Part shown: one piece after another, positions 1 to 6,182 of the stretch | Layout of the letters: each line of letters begins with the position of its first letter | Position numbering within the stretch: the first letter of the stretch is position 1 | DNA from: Candidatus Latescibacterota bacterium | GTDB lineage: Bacteria; Latescibacterota; UBA2968; GCA-2709665 | NCBI GenBank assembly: GCA_030746455.1 | Contig: JASLMQ010000882.1 | Coordinates: forward strand, 1-6,182 | Length of the DNA stretch: 6,182 nt | Reading direction: 5' to 3' | Notes under the pieces: generated by a model | Database searches by the model: none | What the model was told of the DNA's origin: nothing | The model's input: the letters and a program-made list of their open reading frames with translations, nothing else | Translations under genes and position numbers: made by a program

Positions 1-630
1 TGGTGTTCAACGATCTGCACCACCTCGTGTGGCAGTCCCCAGCGCTTGTAGAGGGCAGACCCGGCCCAGGCGTGGTCGATTCCGAGAACCTCGCGTTCCG
101 CGTGGACGAGGTGGACTTCCTTCCCGATGGAGTACGGCCAGGCCGATGGCCTGGCCGTACTCCATCGGGAAGTACCGGGAGAGAAGCAGGCTTCCCGCAT
201 CCTGGATCAGGCCGAGGGAGAAGGCGTCTTGCCGAATGTCTTTGCGGAACCGAGCGGCCACCTCGGCTGCAGCCACGGCCTGACAGACGGCAAGCTCCCA
301 GTGCTTCGTATTGTCAATCCCTCCGGCCTTTTCGATCGGGAAGACCTCCAGGAGGGACAGGCTGGCGGCCAGGTCGCACAGCTTCCTGTAGCCGACCAGG
401 GAGAGGGCGTCTTCGATGTTGTCTATGGAGCCGGAGAGCCTGTAGAACGGCGAATTGATGACGATGAGCATTCGCTCCTGCAGGGCCGGGTCGGCGCCGA
501 GGAGCTCGGCAACCTGCTGCACAGGTACACTCAGTTCCCGGGTCAACCGTACCATGGCCGAGGCCGCTTCTGGGAGCTGTGGCAGATCCTCGGTCTGGTC
601 GAGGAATTCCTGGAATTGAGTCTCTGTCAT
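1..630 (-). CDS. HDOD-domain signalling/regulatory protein, frameshifted and cut by the window edge
   Basis: The N-terminal 170 residues read cleanly as an HDOD domain, a catalytically degenerate relative of HD phosphohydrolases found in bacterial signalling proteins. Visible family motifs are LPQLPEAA (about 16-23), a GADPALQERML segment (45-55), the hallmark NSPFY (59-63), and IEDALSLVGYRKL (72-84). LIQDAG (141-146) stands where true HD enzymes have HD, so His is replaced by Gln and hydrolase activity is unlikely. After residue 170 this frame becomes Arg/Pro-rich nonsense and stops at 7. Shifting by one base at about 118-123 restores the family sequence: EVHLVHAEREVLGIDHAWAG, then a segment ending LPHEVVQIVEHH, which continues past position 1. 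The gene is therefore one HDOD gene carrying a +1 frameshift, either a real mutation or a read/assembly error, at the edge of a 53-bp palindrome. ATG 628-630 is chosen because the domain begins directly after it; no clear Shine-Dalgarno site is seen. Confidence 0.85.
120..172. repeat. 53-bp near-perfect palindrome (25-bp arms, 3-bp centre)
   Basis: Positions 120-144 are the exact reverse complement of 148-172, with only GAT (145-147) between them. The first flanking bases outside the arms no longer pair. The element lies inside the HDOD coding region. On the minus strand it encodes FPMEYGQAIGLAVLHRE, which is plausible HDOD sequence at its start (FPMEYGQ) and less certain later. The frame breaks by one base at its left end. 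It is not placed like a terminator, since it is mid-gene with no T-run. It may be a templated (strand-switch) mutation, an inverted-repeat assembly or amplification artefact, or a genuine protein-coding palindrome. Confidence 0.9.
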
Positions 631-697
631 AGCAATGGATTGGGGACACCGAAAACGGATGGATTGCGCTCGCGGATCCTTCTTTGTGCAGCCCTAC

Positions 698-726
698 AAG
701 TAACGCGAGGGGGGCCGGTGAGTCAA
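698..726 (-). promoter_or_regulatory. Weak promoter candidate upstream of the HDOD gene
   Basis: In the 155-bp gap between the lyase gene and the HDOD gene, the minus strand carries TTGACT (726-721), a good match to a sigma-70 -35 box. After 17 bases comes TTACTT (703-698), a poor -10 match. Its placement about 70 bp before the HDOD start is reasonable. The rest of 631-785 shows no gene and no convincing terminator for the lyase gene, so read-through from upstream is equally possible. Confidence 0.25.
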
Positions 727-785
727 GCGGAATCTCCGGACGAAGAGCCTGTCTGGATCTCCATCAGCACTAGCGCATTCGCGGG

Positions 786-1892
786 TTATCCCAGCACCCG
801 CAATCTCTCCTCCTCGTCAACCACGACGATATACCGGTCTCCCGAGGCTTCCGACACGATGGCCCTGACGAACCTGATGGGGGATGCCCCGGCACAACCA
901 TCCGTGCGCTGCCCCAGCGCATCGAGGACGATCAGGTCCCCATTGGCCAGGCCTGCAGCGATCTCGAGCTGGCCCCGGGCGTCGGTTGCCGCCAGCCCCG
1001 TTACAGGGGCTCCCAGCTCGCACCTCCACTGTAAGTCACCATCGCCGTTCAGGGCGTAGACGTAGCCCGTGTCCGAGGCGATCAGTACCTCGGCCCGCCC
1101 ATCCTGGTCGATATCCCAGCAGATCACCTCCCGGGTGTTGTAGCCGTAGTTGTCGAACTCCCACAGCCGCTCCAGCTCCCACGAGAATGCCGCCGTCACA
1201 CCGGTGCCAGAGCCGTTGACGATCTCCAGCTGTCCGTCCCCATTGATGTCACCCACGTCAAAGGCGACGTCACCAAGCTCGGAGTAGGCATTGCCCAGGC
1301 GTTCGCCTCCGGGGCCGATCGCGTGTACACTCCCATAGTGATCGGCCGCCAGGACCTCCTTCCCTTGCCCAGCAGACAGGTCGGCGGCAACGATCTTGCG
1401 CACACCGTGGTAGATGCCGCCATGGTTCCAGATCCGGTTGAACTGGGGATCGAACATGCTGATCTGGGAGTTGGTGCATCCGGCCACGATCTCGACGCCC
1501 CCATCACCGTTCAGATCCGTTGCGAGCAGCGCATTCACACACGGGTTCACCGTGCCCCCCTGGCCCACGATCAGGCGTTCCGTCAGGTGGTGGTTCCTGA
1601 TCTCATGACCGCTGGAGTTCAAGAGGTGCACGCATTCGTCATCGCCGCCACAGAGGATCTCCAGCTGTCCGTCGCTGTCCACGTCCGCTGTGGTTACACA
1701 TCGGACCAGGTCCGGGGTAGTGAAGGTCCAGTAGATCGTTGGCCCCGGACCATAGCACTTGAGCTTGTTCCCCTGACAGACGAGGAGCGTCGACGCGGCA
1801 CTGTCGCTCGATCGGTCGAGAGGGCGCCACGGCACGATGGACAGGATCGGGCCGGGGTCGGATTCGGGCTCAACACGCCAGAGCTCATCGAG
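786..1892 (-). other. Encoded propeller: about seven to eight FG-GAP/VCBS-like repeats
   Basis: The C-terminal third of the lyase protein is a series of roughly 40-residue units. Each has a strand, an Asp-rich loop, the pattern LEI or AEVL, then a turn and a strand ending near an aromatic residue. Four units keep a calcium-type loop: DVDSDGQLE, DLNGDGGVE, DINGDGQLE and DIDQDGRAE, starting near residues 940, 996, 1085 and 1130 of the protein counted from TTG 4502. The first unit and the last two lack it and are degenerate. A Pro/Gln/Asp-rich linker (encoded at about 1895-1931) separates this part from the lyase beta-sandwich. Such propellers usually bind ligands or surfaces. Binding of polysaccharide here is an inference. 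Confidence 0.75.
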
Positions 1893-4502
1893 GTTGCCGG
1901 ACTGGGTTGGGGATGGATCCTGCGCAGGAGCACGCACGGGACCCGTGTCGCGAGGGGCTCCTCCGACAATTCGCGAGACCGCCTCCCGGTCGGTGTCCGA
2001 GAACCTGAGGGAAATCCTGTGAAAACCGGGCTGGATCTGCAGCGGTGACTCGTCCTTCCTGACAAGCTCGGTCTGGAGCTCCGCAGCAAGAGATGCCGTG
2101 CCGGAAGCCATATCGGCCTCGAGGGAAATCGGGGGACTCGCCTTAAGATGCATCTTCCCGATCTGTATCTCGGACGCTTGGCAGAGGGCGAGGCGCTCCT
2201 CGCCGATCAGATACAGCCCGGCGGAGATATGCACACCGTCCTGCTCGAACCGCCCCGTCCCCAGAATCATCGAGTCGGGTGCCTCCAGGACGGCCGACTT
2301 CTCATCCAGATTGTGGAGTTGGTAGTCCTTGGTCTCGTTCGGACCGTCCAGATAAAGCAGGTTCTGGAACGCATGTTGCGATCCGTCTGCCAGGTCATTG
2401 CTCTGGCGTTGCACCAGCATGGCGACCGGCCCAGGTGTGCCCACCCGGCGCCGAAGGGTCGAGGAGGCGCCCGACGCGTTCACGATATGGAAGGTGTGTG
2501 GAGCGGCACTCGGAGCATCCGGACCCACCCCGGGCAGATCCACGGCCCGTTGCACGGCCAGCCCTCCCGATCCGTCCAGCTCGATGTCATTCTTGTCCAG
2601 GGCCTTCCAGACGCAGTCGAAGTCATATTGCGCCGCGGTCTTCGCAATGAGTCGATCCATCACGACGATCCAATCACCCTTGCACCAGAAGATGTCGCGG
2701 TGCCAGTCGACGCCGTTGTAGTCGCGAACGACGGTCTCCGAGAATCCGAAACCGGGAAGGTCGGCGCTGCAGAGCAGGCCTGCGCATTCCGGAATCTGGC
2801 TCTCGACGCGACCATCCCGGATCACGCTGACCATGTTGTGCTCGGTGGTGTTGCGCACCAGGTAGTCGGCATCCACGAGCCAGTCCTCGCCGGCATCGGA
2901 CAGCTTGAGCAGGGCGTTGCCGTCGTAGTGCAGGTGCTTCCCGCGAGCGTATCCGTCCAGCAGGAAATACTGGTCGAGCGCTCCCGGGCCCGATCGGTAC
3001 GCAACCTTGTCGAAGGCCTGCTCGAAGGGGACGTTCGGGGGGCGCGAGGGCTCGGCGTAGTACGGGCGGTTGCAGGTGAATTGGTAGACCTGTTGGTCGA
3101 GGGGATACATCCTGACCCCCGTGTGATCCTCAAACGTCTCGGGGGTATCGGTCTGGTGGTACGGATTGGGCCATCGCCCTTCCGAGATGCCGTTCAGATA
3201 TGCGAGATACCGAGGATCCCTGGTGTACCAGAAGGCGTAGGGAACTCCGGCGAGCGGGATCTGGTTGGACCTGTGGAGGCTCGAGTCTCCAAACCCCGCG
3301 GCCCACCCGCGGTTGTCGCAGATGCCGATCAGGTAATCGGCGTAGGTTCTGATGTTGCCCGACTCGAAGAAGTGCATCCTGCCCTCGGCGAGGGCATATT
3401 CGATGGTGTGCCCAATGGTGAGGGTGAGGTAGCCGTCGGCATCGCACTGCGGCTTCCAGGACTTCTCCTGTCCCCTGAACGCCCCGTCAGCCTTTGTCAG
3501 GTATTCGTCCATATCCTCCATGCCATAGTACCGTCTGAAGTACCGTCCTCCCCAGTACAAGCCCATCAGCGGGAAGGTCGTGTGATTCCAGACAATGGTG
3601 TCGTTGGCATCCAGCGTGCCGTAGTCAGATGTCTTCCCCACCAGGGCCCGCAGGAACCGCAGCAGCATTCCCGAGAAGCGCGCCCGGTCGTCGTCCGAGA
3701 AGACCGGTGACTCCTCGACGGCGTCCCACATAGCGAAGATGTGGCGCGAGTTCGTCTCCTCGGGCCAGGTCATCGTCCTTCCAGGGTCGCGCTCGTAGAT
3801 CTCGCACATGCGCACCAAGACGTTTCGCGCGGCCTGGAGATAGGCTTCCTCTCCGGTGACCAGGTAGCGTGCCGAATGCTCCTGGAAGGCCACGAGGCTT
3901 TCCGCTGGGGCGGTCCGGAGTAGCTCCTGCGCCTGATCTTCTGTTAGGTCGTGCGAGGGGAGGGTCACGGCCGAGTAGTTCTTCCCCAGAACGACATAGT
4001 CGCTGGCCCTCGCATCCGGCTCGGGCAGGTAGGCCCTGAGGGTATAGGGCACCCGGAGATCTGGCCCAGTCGAAAGTGATCCGAGGAATGCCTCTGCCGC
4101 GGCATCCACGCCCACTGCATTGCTCCCGCCCAGAACGATGACGTTCTTCCCCGAAGTCCACGGATAGGGGTTGTGGATGGTCTGGACCATCCAGCCTCCG
4201 GGACCCGGACAAAGCGAGTCCACCAGAGCGTAGCGGTTCCAGTAGAGCTTCTCGATCAGGGGGTTGTTAATCATCTGACCCAGAGCGATCACGTTTACGG
4301 CATCGGGCTGGGCGGCGTTGGTGACAGGAACGTCGGTGCCTGATAGGGACCGCAGACGGTCTGCCACGTGGCGCGCGATGGCTCGGTGGCCGTCATCCTC
4401 CGGTGTGAAGATGACGCACCGACACCGGCCTTGAGCCACCAGTTCGGTGTCGGCGAACAGGGGCGTTCTTCCCGGCAGTTCGAATGGCTTTGGGGATTCC
4501 AA
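786..4502 (-). CDS. Large heparinase II/III-like polysaccharide lyase with C-terminal FG-GAP-type propeller
   Basis: Residue numbers count from a TTG start at 4502. Residues about 22-145 form an alpha/beta domain resembling the N-terminal domain of alpha-glucuronidases (a TPEDDG start and NVIVLGGSNAVGVDAAAEAF). About 172-440 are helical, like the alpha-toroid of heparinase II/III lyases, with WNH at 305-307 and TIGHTIEYAL at 363-372. The beta-sandwich follows, with the family's signature HLHYDGNALLKL (523-534), then WLVDADY and TEHNMVSV (553-560). His525 and Asp527 fit the family's conserved HxD-type site. Residues about 871-1238 are a propeller with four DxDxDG-like loops. Family knowledge suggests eliminative cleavage of an acidic or sulfated polysaccharide; the substrate cannot be read here. 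The frame is open to ATG 4964, but that stretch is antisense to the MGS-domain gene and has no domain, so it is rejected. TTG 4502 has GGAG 7 bases upstream; GTG 4439 is an alternative. No signal peptide is visible, which is odd for such an enzyme. Confidence 0.85.
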   Translation of the reverse strand: MESPKPFELPGRTPLFADTELVAQGRCRCVIFTPEDDGHRAIARHVADRLRSLSGTDVPVTNAAQPDAVNVIALGQMINNPLIEKLYWNRYALVDSLCPGPGGWMVQTIHNPYPWTSGKNVIVLGGSNAVGVDAAAEAFLGSLSTGPDLRVPYTLRAYLPEPDARASDYVVLGKNYSAVTLPSHDLTEDQAQELLRTAPAESLVAFQEHSARYLVTGEEAYLQAARNVLVRMCEIYERDPGRTMTWPEETNSRHIFAMWDAVEESPVFSDDDRARFSGMLLRFLRALVGKTSDYGTLDANDTIVWNHTTFPLMGLYWGGRYFRRYYGMEDMDEYLTKADGAFRGQEKSWKPQCDADGYLTLTIGHTIEYALAEGRMHFFESGNIRTYADYLIGICDNRGWAAGFGDSSLHRSNQIPLAGVPYAFWYTRDPRYLAYLNGISEGRWPNPYHQTDTPETFEDHTGVRMYPLDQQVYQFTCNRPYYAEPSRPPNVPFEQAFDKVAYRSGPGALDQYFLLDGYARGKHLHYDGNALLKLSDAGEDWLVDADYLVRNTTEHNMVSVIRDGRVESQIPECAGLLCSADLPGFGFSETVVRDYNGVDWHRDIFWCKGDWIVVMDRLIAKTAAQYDFDCVWKALDKNDIELDGSGGLAVQRAVDLPGVGPDAPSAAPHTFHIVNASGASSTLRRRVGTPGPVAMLVQRQSNDLADGSQHAFQNLLYLDGPNETKDYQLHNLDEKSAVLEAPDSMILGTGRFEQDGVHISAGLYLIGEERLALCQASEIQIGKMHLKASPPISLEADMASGTASLAAELQTELVRKDESPLQIQPGFHRISLRFSDTDREAVSRIVGGAPRDTGPVRAPAQDPSPTQSGNLDELWRVEPESDPGPILSIVPWRPLDRSSDSAASTLLVCQGNKLKCYGPGPTIYWTFTTPDLVRCVTTADVDSDGQLEILCGGDDECVHLLNSSGHEIRNHHLTERLIVGQGGTVNPCVNALLATDLNGDGGVEIVAGCTNSQISMFDPQFNRIWNHGGIYHGVRKIVAADLSAGQGKEVLAADHYGSVHAIGPGGERLGNAYSELGDVAFDVGDINGDGQLEIVNGSGTGVTAAFSWELERLWEFDNYGYNTREVICWDIDQDGRAEVLIASDTGYVYALNGDGDLQWRCELGAPVTGLAATDARGQLEIAAGLANGDLIVLDALGQRTDGCAGASPIRFVRAIVSEASGDRYIVVVDEEERLRVLG

Positions 4503-4509
4503 GGATAGA

Positions 4510-4513
4510 CTCC
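4510..4513 (-). promoter_or_regulatory. Candidate ribosome binding site deciding the lyase start
   Basis: GGAG on the minus strand lies 7 bases before TTG 4502-4500. It is the only reasonably spaced Shine-Dalgarno-like site I see before the first recognisable domain, and there is no in-frame ATG between 4964 and the middle of the N-terminal domain (MINNPL). The start remains tentative. Confidence 0.35.
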
Positions 4514-4612
4514 ACAGGGTCTGGGTGATAGCGAACCGTGCAGCGGATTCTAGGGACCAGCCGCGGCTCGGATGATGGCCCGATGTGTTTAGAATTGCGG
4601 TCGGGCAACGGG

Positions 4613-4641
4613 AAAATAGCGTGTAGGCATCCGTTCCGCAA
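4613..4641 (-). promoter_or_regulatory. Promoter candidate for the lyase gene
   Basis: On the minus strand, TTGCGG (4641-4636) is followed after 17 bases by TATTTT (4618-4613). It sits in the visibly A+T-richer part of the divergent gap, about 110 bases before the proposed TTG start. Match quality is moderate and the site is only a consensus-based guess. Confidence 0.35.
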
Positions 4642-4669
4642 TCGGTAATCCTGCCAACCCCGTTTGTGC

Positions 4670-4699
4670 TTGACCTGGTTTGCGGCCGGACGCTATGTT
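4670..4699 (+). promoter_or_regulatory. Promoter candidate for the MGS-domain gene
   Basis: TTGACC (4670-4675) and TATGTT (4694-4699) are separated by 18 bases, a fair sigma-70-type arrangement 35 bases before ATG 4734. The -10 box overlaps sequence that may itself be a coding remnant of carB, so a chance match cannot be excluded. With the opposite candidate at 4613-4641, it would make this gap a divergent promoter region. Confidence 0.4.
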
Positions 4700-4733
4700 G
4701 TGCCCTGGCCCTTTGCCCGGCGAGGTCCTGGGA
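4689..4733 (+). pseudogene. Possible remnant of the carB ATP-grasp end just before the MGS-domain gene
   Basis: In frame with the downstream gene, these codons read DAMLCPGPLPGEVLG, directly followed by the start Met. The last ATP-grasp domain of CarB normally ends with a segment like D-x-x-L-G-P-E-M-x-S-T-G-E-V-M-G-I. GEVLG is a clear match and the preceding D-x-M-L-x-P is a weaker one. An in-frame TGA at 4671-4673 closes the frame, and I can find no further CarB-like sequence upstream in any plus-strand frame. This suggests that the stand-alone gene came from a longer carB by truncation or fission. Confidence 0.5.
4719..4725 (+). promoter_or_regulatory. Ribosome binding site deciding the MGS-domain gene start
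   Basis: GGCGAGG lies 8 bases before ATG 4734. It supports starting there rather than at ATG 4695 or TTG 4680, which are also in frame. The same bases are the Gly-Glu-Val codons of the CarB-like GEVLG motif, so the site may be a coincidence of inherited coding sequence. Confidence 0.45.
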
Positions 4734-5207
4734 ATGTCCGACAACTCCGGACTGGCGTTCTACAGGGCCCACGAGGCGGCCAAACAGCAGCTGCCCGTCG
4801 AGGGGACCGTCCTGGTCTCGGTGGCGGAGCGCGATAGGCCCGGCGGCCTGCTCGAGGCTGCCCGGCGCTTCACGGAGCTGGGATTCAAGCTCAGGGCCAC
4901 GAAGGGGATCCGCAGCTACCTCACGGAACATAGCATCGAGGCCGAGCTCATTATGAAGATCCACGAGGGACGCCCGAACATCGCCGATGCCATCAAGAAC
5001 GGTGAGACCCAGCTTGTGGTGAATGCGCCGATCGGAAAGCTCGGCAACGTCGACGACTCCTACATAAGGAAGGCCGCTATCCAGAACGGGGTTCCCTATA
5101 TCACGACAACGGCGGCGGCCATCGCAGCCGCCAAGGGCATTGCCGCTCAGCGGCAGGGGAAGGGAGAGACCAAGAGCCTACAGGCCTACCATTCCGACAT
5201 CGTGTAG
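4734..5207 (+). CDS. Stand-alone CarB C-terminal MGS-like allosteric domain (carbamoyl-phosphate synthase large subunit fragment)
   Basis: The 157-residue product matches only the last part of CarB, which is normally over 1,000 residues. Residues 5-21 are the linker helix (SGLAFYRAHEAAKQQLP). Residues about 24-157 are the MGS-like fold: GTVLVSVAERDRP, GFKLRATKGI (50-59), KIHEGRPNIADAIKNG (75-90), LVVNAP (94-99), IRKAAIQNGVPYITTTAAA (111-129), and the CarB-style end KSLQAYH. In E. coli CarB this domain binds effectors such as UMP, IMP and ornithine and tunes carbamoyl phosphate supply for arginine and pyrimidines. Lys75 and Asn97 occupy conserved ligand-site positions, but the usual ATxGT motif is ATKGI, so the second Thr is Ile59. 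The match is to CarB rather than to methylglyoxal synthase MgsA, given the linker helix, HEGRP and the C-terminal motif. It may be a working separate regulatory subunit or a leftover of a broken carB. The ATP-grasp domains are absent from the window. Confidence 0.8.
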   Translation: MSDNSGLAFYRAHEAAKQQLPVEGTVLVSVAERDRPGGLLEAARRFTELGFKLRATKGIRSYLTEHSIEAELIMKIHEGRPNIADAIKNGETQLVVNAPIGKLGNVDDSYIRKAAIQNGVPYITTTAAAIAAAKGIAAQRQGKGETKSLQAYHSDIV

Positions 5208-5237
5208 ATCTCGCAGGCAGCAGCCCTGACAAGGGAA

Positions 5238-5269
5238 AAGGCCCCGGAGAAGTCATTCTCCGGGGCCTT
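5238..5269 (-). terminator. Strong hairpin terminator between convergent genes
   Basis: AAGGCCCCGGAGA (5238-5250) and its exact reverse complement (5257-5269) make a 13-bp, G+C-rich stem with a 6-base loop, which one more A-T pair could tighten to 4 bases. On the minus strand the stem runs into TTTT then CCCTT, giving a short U-tract, while the plus-strand side continues TTGGCG. It therefore best suits the minus-strand gene ending at 5316, though it sits only 30 bases after the plus-strand stop at 5207 and may serve both genes. Confidence 0.85.
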
Positions 5270-5315
5270 GGCGTTCACCGTGGGTGGCCGAAGCCAAGCG
5301 GGTGCAGGCAGGAAG

Positions 5316-6182
5316 CTAGAAGGGACTCTGGGGCTCGATCGTCAAGGTGCTGTCTGCATCCGTATCCGCTGGGGAGGGTGGCAAGTGGCTGGGGAGCTTC
5401 ACGATGCGGATGTGGTGACCGCTGGCTGGGTCAACCGACACGCGGAGTCCCTGACCGAGAAGCGTTCCGTTCCAGATCGCCGATCCGCCTGCTCCCGAGA
5501 TTTGAATCGAGTAGTCCTCCCCCGGCTCGATCGGGAAGCGCGTGGGGAGGCCGGGCTCGTAGGCGGTGTCGGTGGCCAATGTGGCGGGATCCCGCAGACC
5601 CCTGGAATCGAACAGAAGGGTCCCATCCCACAGGGCCTCGGACTGCAGCACCACGTCGAGCGTGTCGCCGGTAACGTTGGCCCCCGCCACGAGGTCCTCA
5701 CGCCACGGCACGAGGCGGGTCCCGGCGGACAGGAACCACGCGTGGGCGAGCGTGGCGCGCGCGAATAGGCCGTCGTGGCTCTCCTTGAGCGACCGCGATG
5801 GGTCCTTCAGGGCACTTCGAATCTTGGCCGATTCCCGGTCCAGCCAGTCGAGTGTCCTCCCGAGGTTGGGCCGGCCGGGGGTGCTGTCGTCCCGTAATGC
5901 CAGGGCGACCAGGTTCAGGATGCCGGGCGCGTCTCTGGCGAGAATCTCCGGCCGGTTCCTCCAGATTCGCGCGTGGATACCTGGGAGGCCCTGCAGGACC
6001 TCCTCGGCGGGAGCCACGAACCGGGAGTCGCCCGAAATTGCCCCGAAACGCAGGCAGGCCGCCAGCAGGCGCGGCCAGGCGGAAGACCGGTTCTTCCGGT
6101 CCACCGCATAGCCGCCGCGGCCATTGGGTTCGATCCGGGCGTAGAACAGACCTTCGGGAGACCGGGCTGCCCCAAGCAGCGC
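5316..6182 (-). CDS. Unrecognised protein, C-terminal 288 residues; helical part followed by a beta-rich end
   Basis: The frame is open from the right edge (beginning ALLGAARSPEGLFYARIEP) to a stop at 5316, so the N-terminus lies outside the window. The GTG at 6104 is internal to this frame and probably not the start. From the edge, roughly the first 150 residues look alpha-helical with repeated hydrophobic patterns (SSAWPRLLAACLRFG, then PGILNLVALALRDD, then FARATLAHAWFLSAG), loosely like an alpha/alpha-toroid such as six-hairpin glycosidases. The remaining 110 or so residues are beta-prone and Gly/Asp/Pro-rich (GDTLDVVLQSEALWDGTLLF, YSIQISGAGGSAIWNGTLLG), ending in a polar Pro/Asp/Thr tail. 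I do not recognise a family or catalytic motif. The hairpin terminator 47 bases past the stop, with its U-tract on this strand, supports a real transcribed gene. A link to the lyase gene by shared polysaccharide metabolism is speculation. Confidence 0.6.
   Translation of the reverse strand, partial: ALLGAARSPEGLFYARIEPNGRGGYAVDRKNRSSAWPRLLAACLRFGAISGDSRFVAPAEEVLQGLPGIHARIWRNRPEILARDAPGILNLVALALRDDSTPGRPNLGRTLDWLDRESAKIRSALKDPSRSLKESHDGLFARATLAHAWFLSAGTRLVPWREDLVAGANVTGDTLDVVLQSEALWDGTLLFDSRGLRDPATLATDTAYEPGLPTRFPIEPGEDYSIQISGAGGSAIWNGTLLGQGLRVSVDPASGHHIRIVKLPSHLPPSPADTDADSTLTIEPQSPF

Noticed and set aside
120..172. Palindrome as a transcription terminator or attachment site
   Set aside because: It is inside a coding region, has no T-run on either side, and no neighbouring integrase or phage gene is present.
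728..760. Imperfect hairpin downstream of the lyase gene as its terminator
   Set aside because: The stem is short, contains a mismatch and is not followed by a T-run.
127..1059. 310-codon open frame on the plus strand
   Set aside because: It covers the antisense of the HDOD gene, the intergenic gap and the propeller end of the lyase gene, and has low-complexity, unrecognisable sequence.
2148..3710. 520-codon open frame on the plus strand
   Set aside because: It is exactly antisense to the lyase core, which has clear family motifs. The translated product has no recognisable fold and looks like a reverse-strand shadow.
4503..4964. N-terminal extension of the lyase reading frame back to ATG 4964
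   Set aside because: It lies antisense to the CarB-like gene, shows no domain or signal peptide, and the recognisable N-terminal domain begins only after about 4440. The open frame is a by-product of high G+C content.
4734..5207. Annotation as methylglyoxal synthase (MgsA)
   Set aside because: The preceding GEVLG, linker helix, HEGRP motif and C-terminal KSLQAYH point to the CarB regulatory domain, not to the enzyme MgsA.
5566..6111. Plus-strand open frame opposite the right-hand gene
   Set aside because: Ser/Arg-rich translation typical of a shadow; the minus-strand frame is open to the window edge and has a fitting terminator.
5915..6175. Second minus-strand open frame in another phase near the right edge
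   Set aside because: It ends in nonsense-like Arg/Pro/Ser sequence, while the other phase stays open across the whole 867 bases.

Overview
The window is G+C-rich bacterial chromosomal DNA. No gene in it gives a firm taxonomic placement. A large polysaccharide-lyase-like protein with a calcium-loop propeller, next to an HDOD signalling protein, is the kind of content seen in uncultivated, polymer-degrading bacteria of the FCB, PVC and related groups. That placement is an inference from gene style only. There are no tRNA or rRNA genes, insertion sequences or CRISPR arrays that I can see.

Layout by position. (1) 1-630, minus strand: an HDOD-domain gene running off the left edge. A 53-bp near-perfect palindrome (120-172) lies inside it, and the reading frame breaks by one base exactly at the end of that palindrome. 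(2) 631-785: a short gap with a weak promoter candidate for the HDOD gene. (3) 786 to about 4502, minus strand: one very large gene joining an N-terminal alpha/beta accessory domain, a heparinase II/III-type lyase core and a C-terminal propeller of FG-GAP-like repeats. Its open frame runs back to 4964, but that extension lies antisense to another gene and is not believed. (4) About 4500-4733: a divergent intergenic region with one promoter candidate facing each way and a short remnant of carB-like coding sequence. (5) 4734-5207, plus strand: a 157-residue protein matching only the C-terminal MGS-like allosteric domain of carbamoyl-phosphate synthase large subunit (CarB). (6) 5208-5315: a convergent gap with a strong hairpin terminator. 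(7) 5316-6182, minus strand: the C-terminal part of an unrecognised gene entering from the right edge.

The genes do not form an obvious pathway. The lyase-propeller protein would cut an acidic or sulfated polysaccharide. HDOD proteins usually act in signalling or regulation. The MGS-domain protein would relate to arginine and pyrimidine synthesis. The most notable features are the palindrome coinciding with a frameshift, the isolated CarB allosteric domain, and a possible rearrangement junction near 4500-4700, where carB loses its 5' part and the lyase gene lacks a visible signal peptide. I found no convincing evidence of an entirely new multi-gene system.
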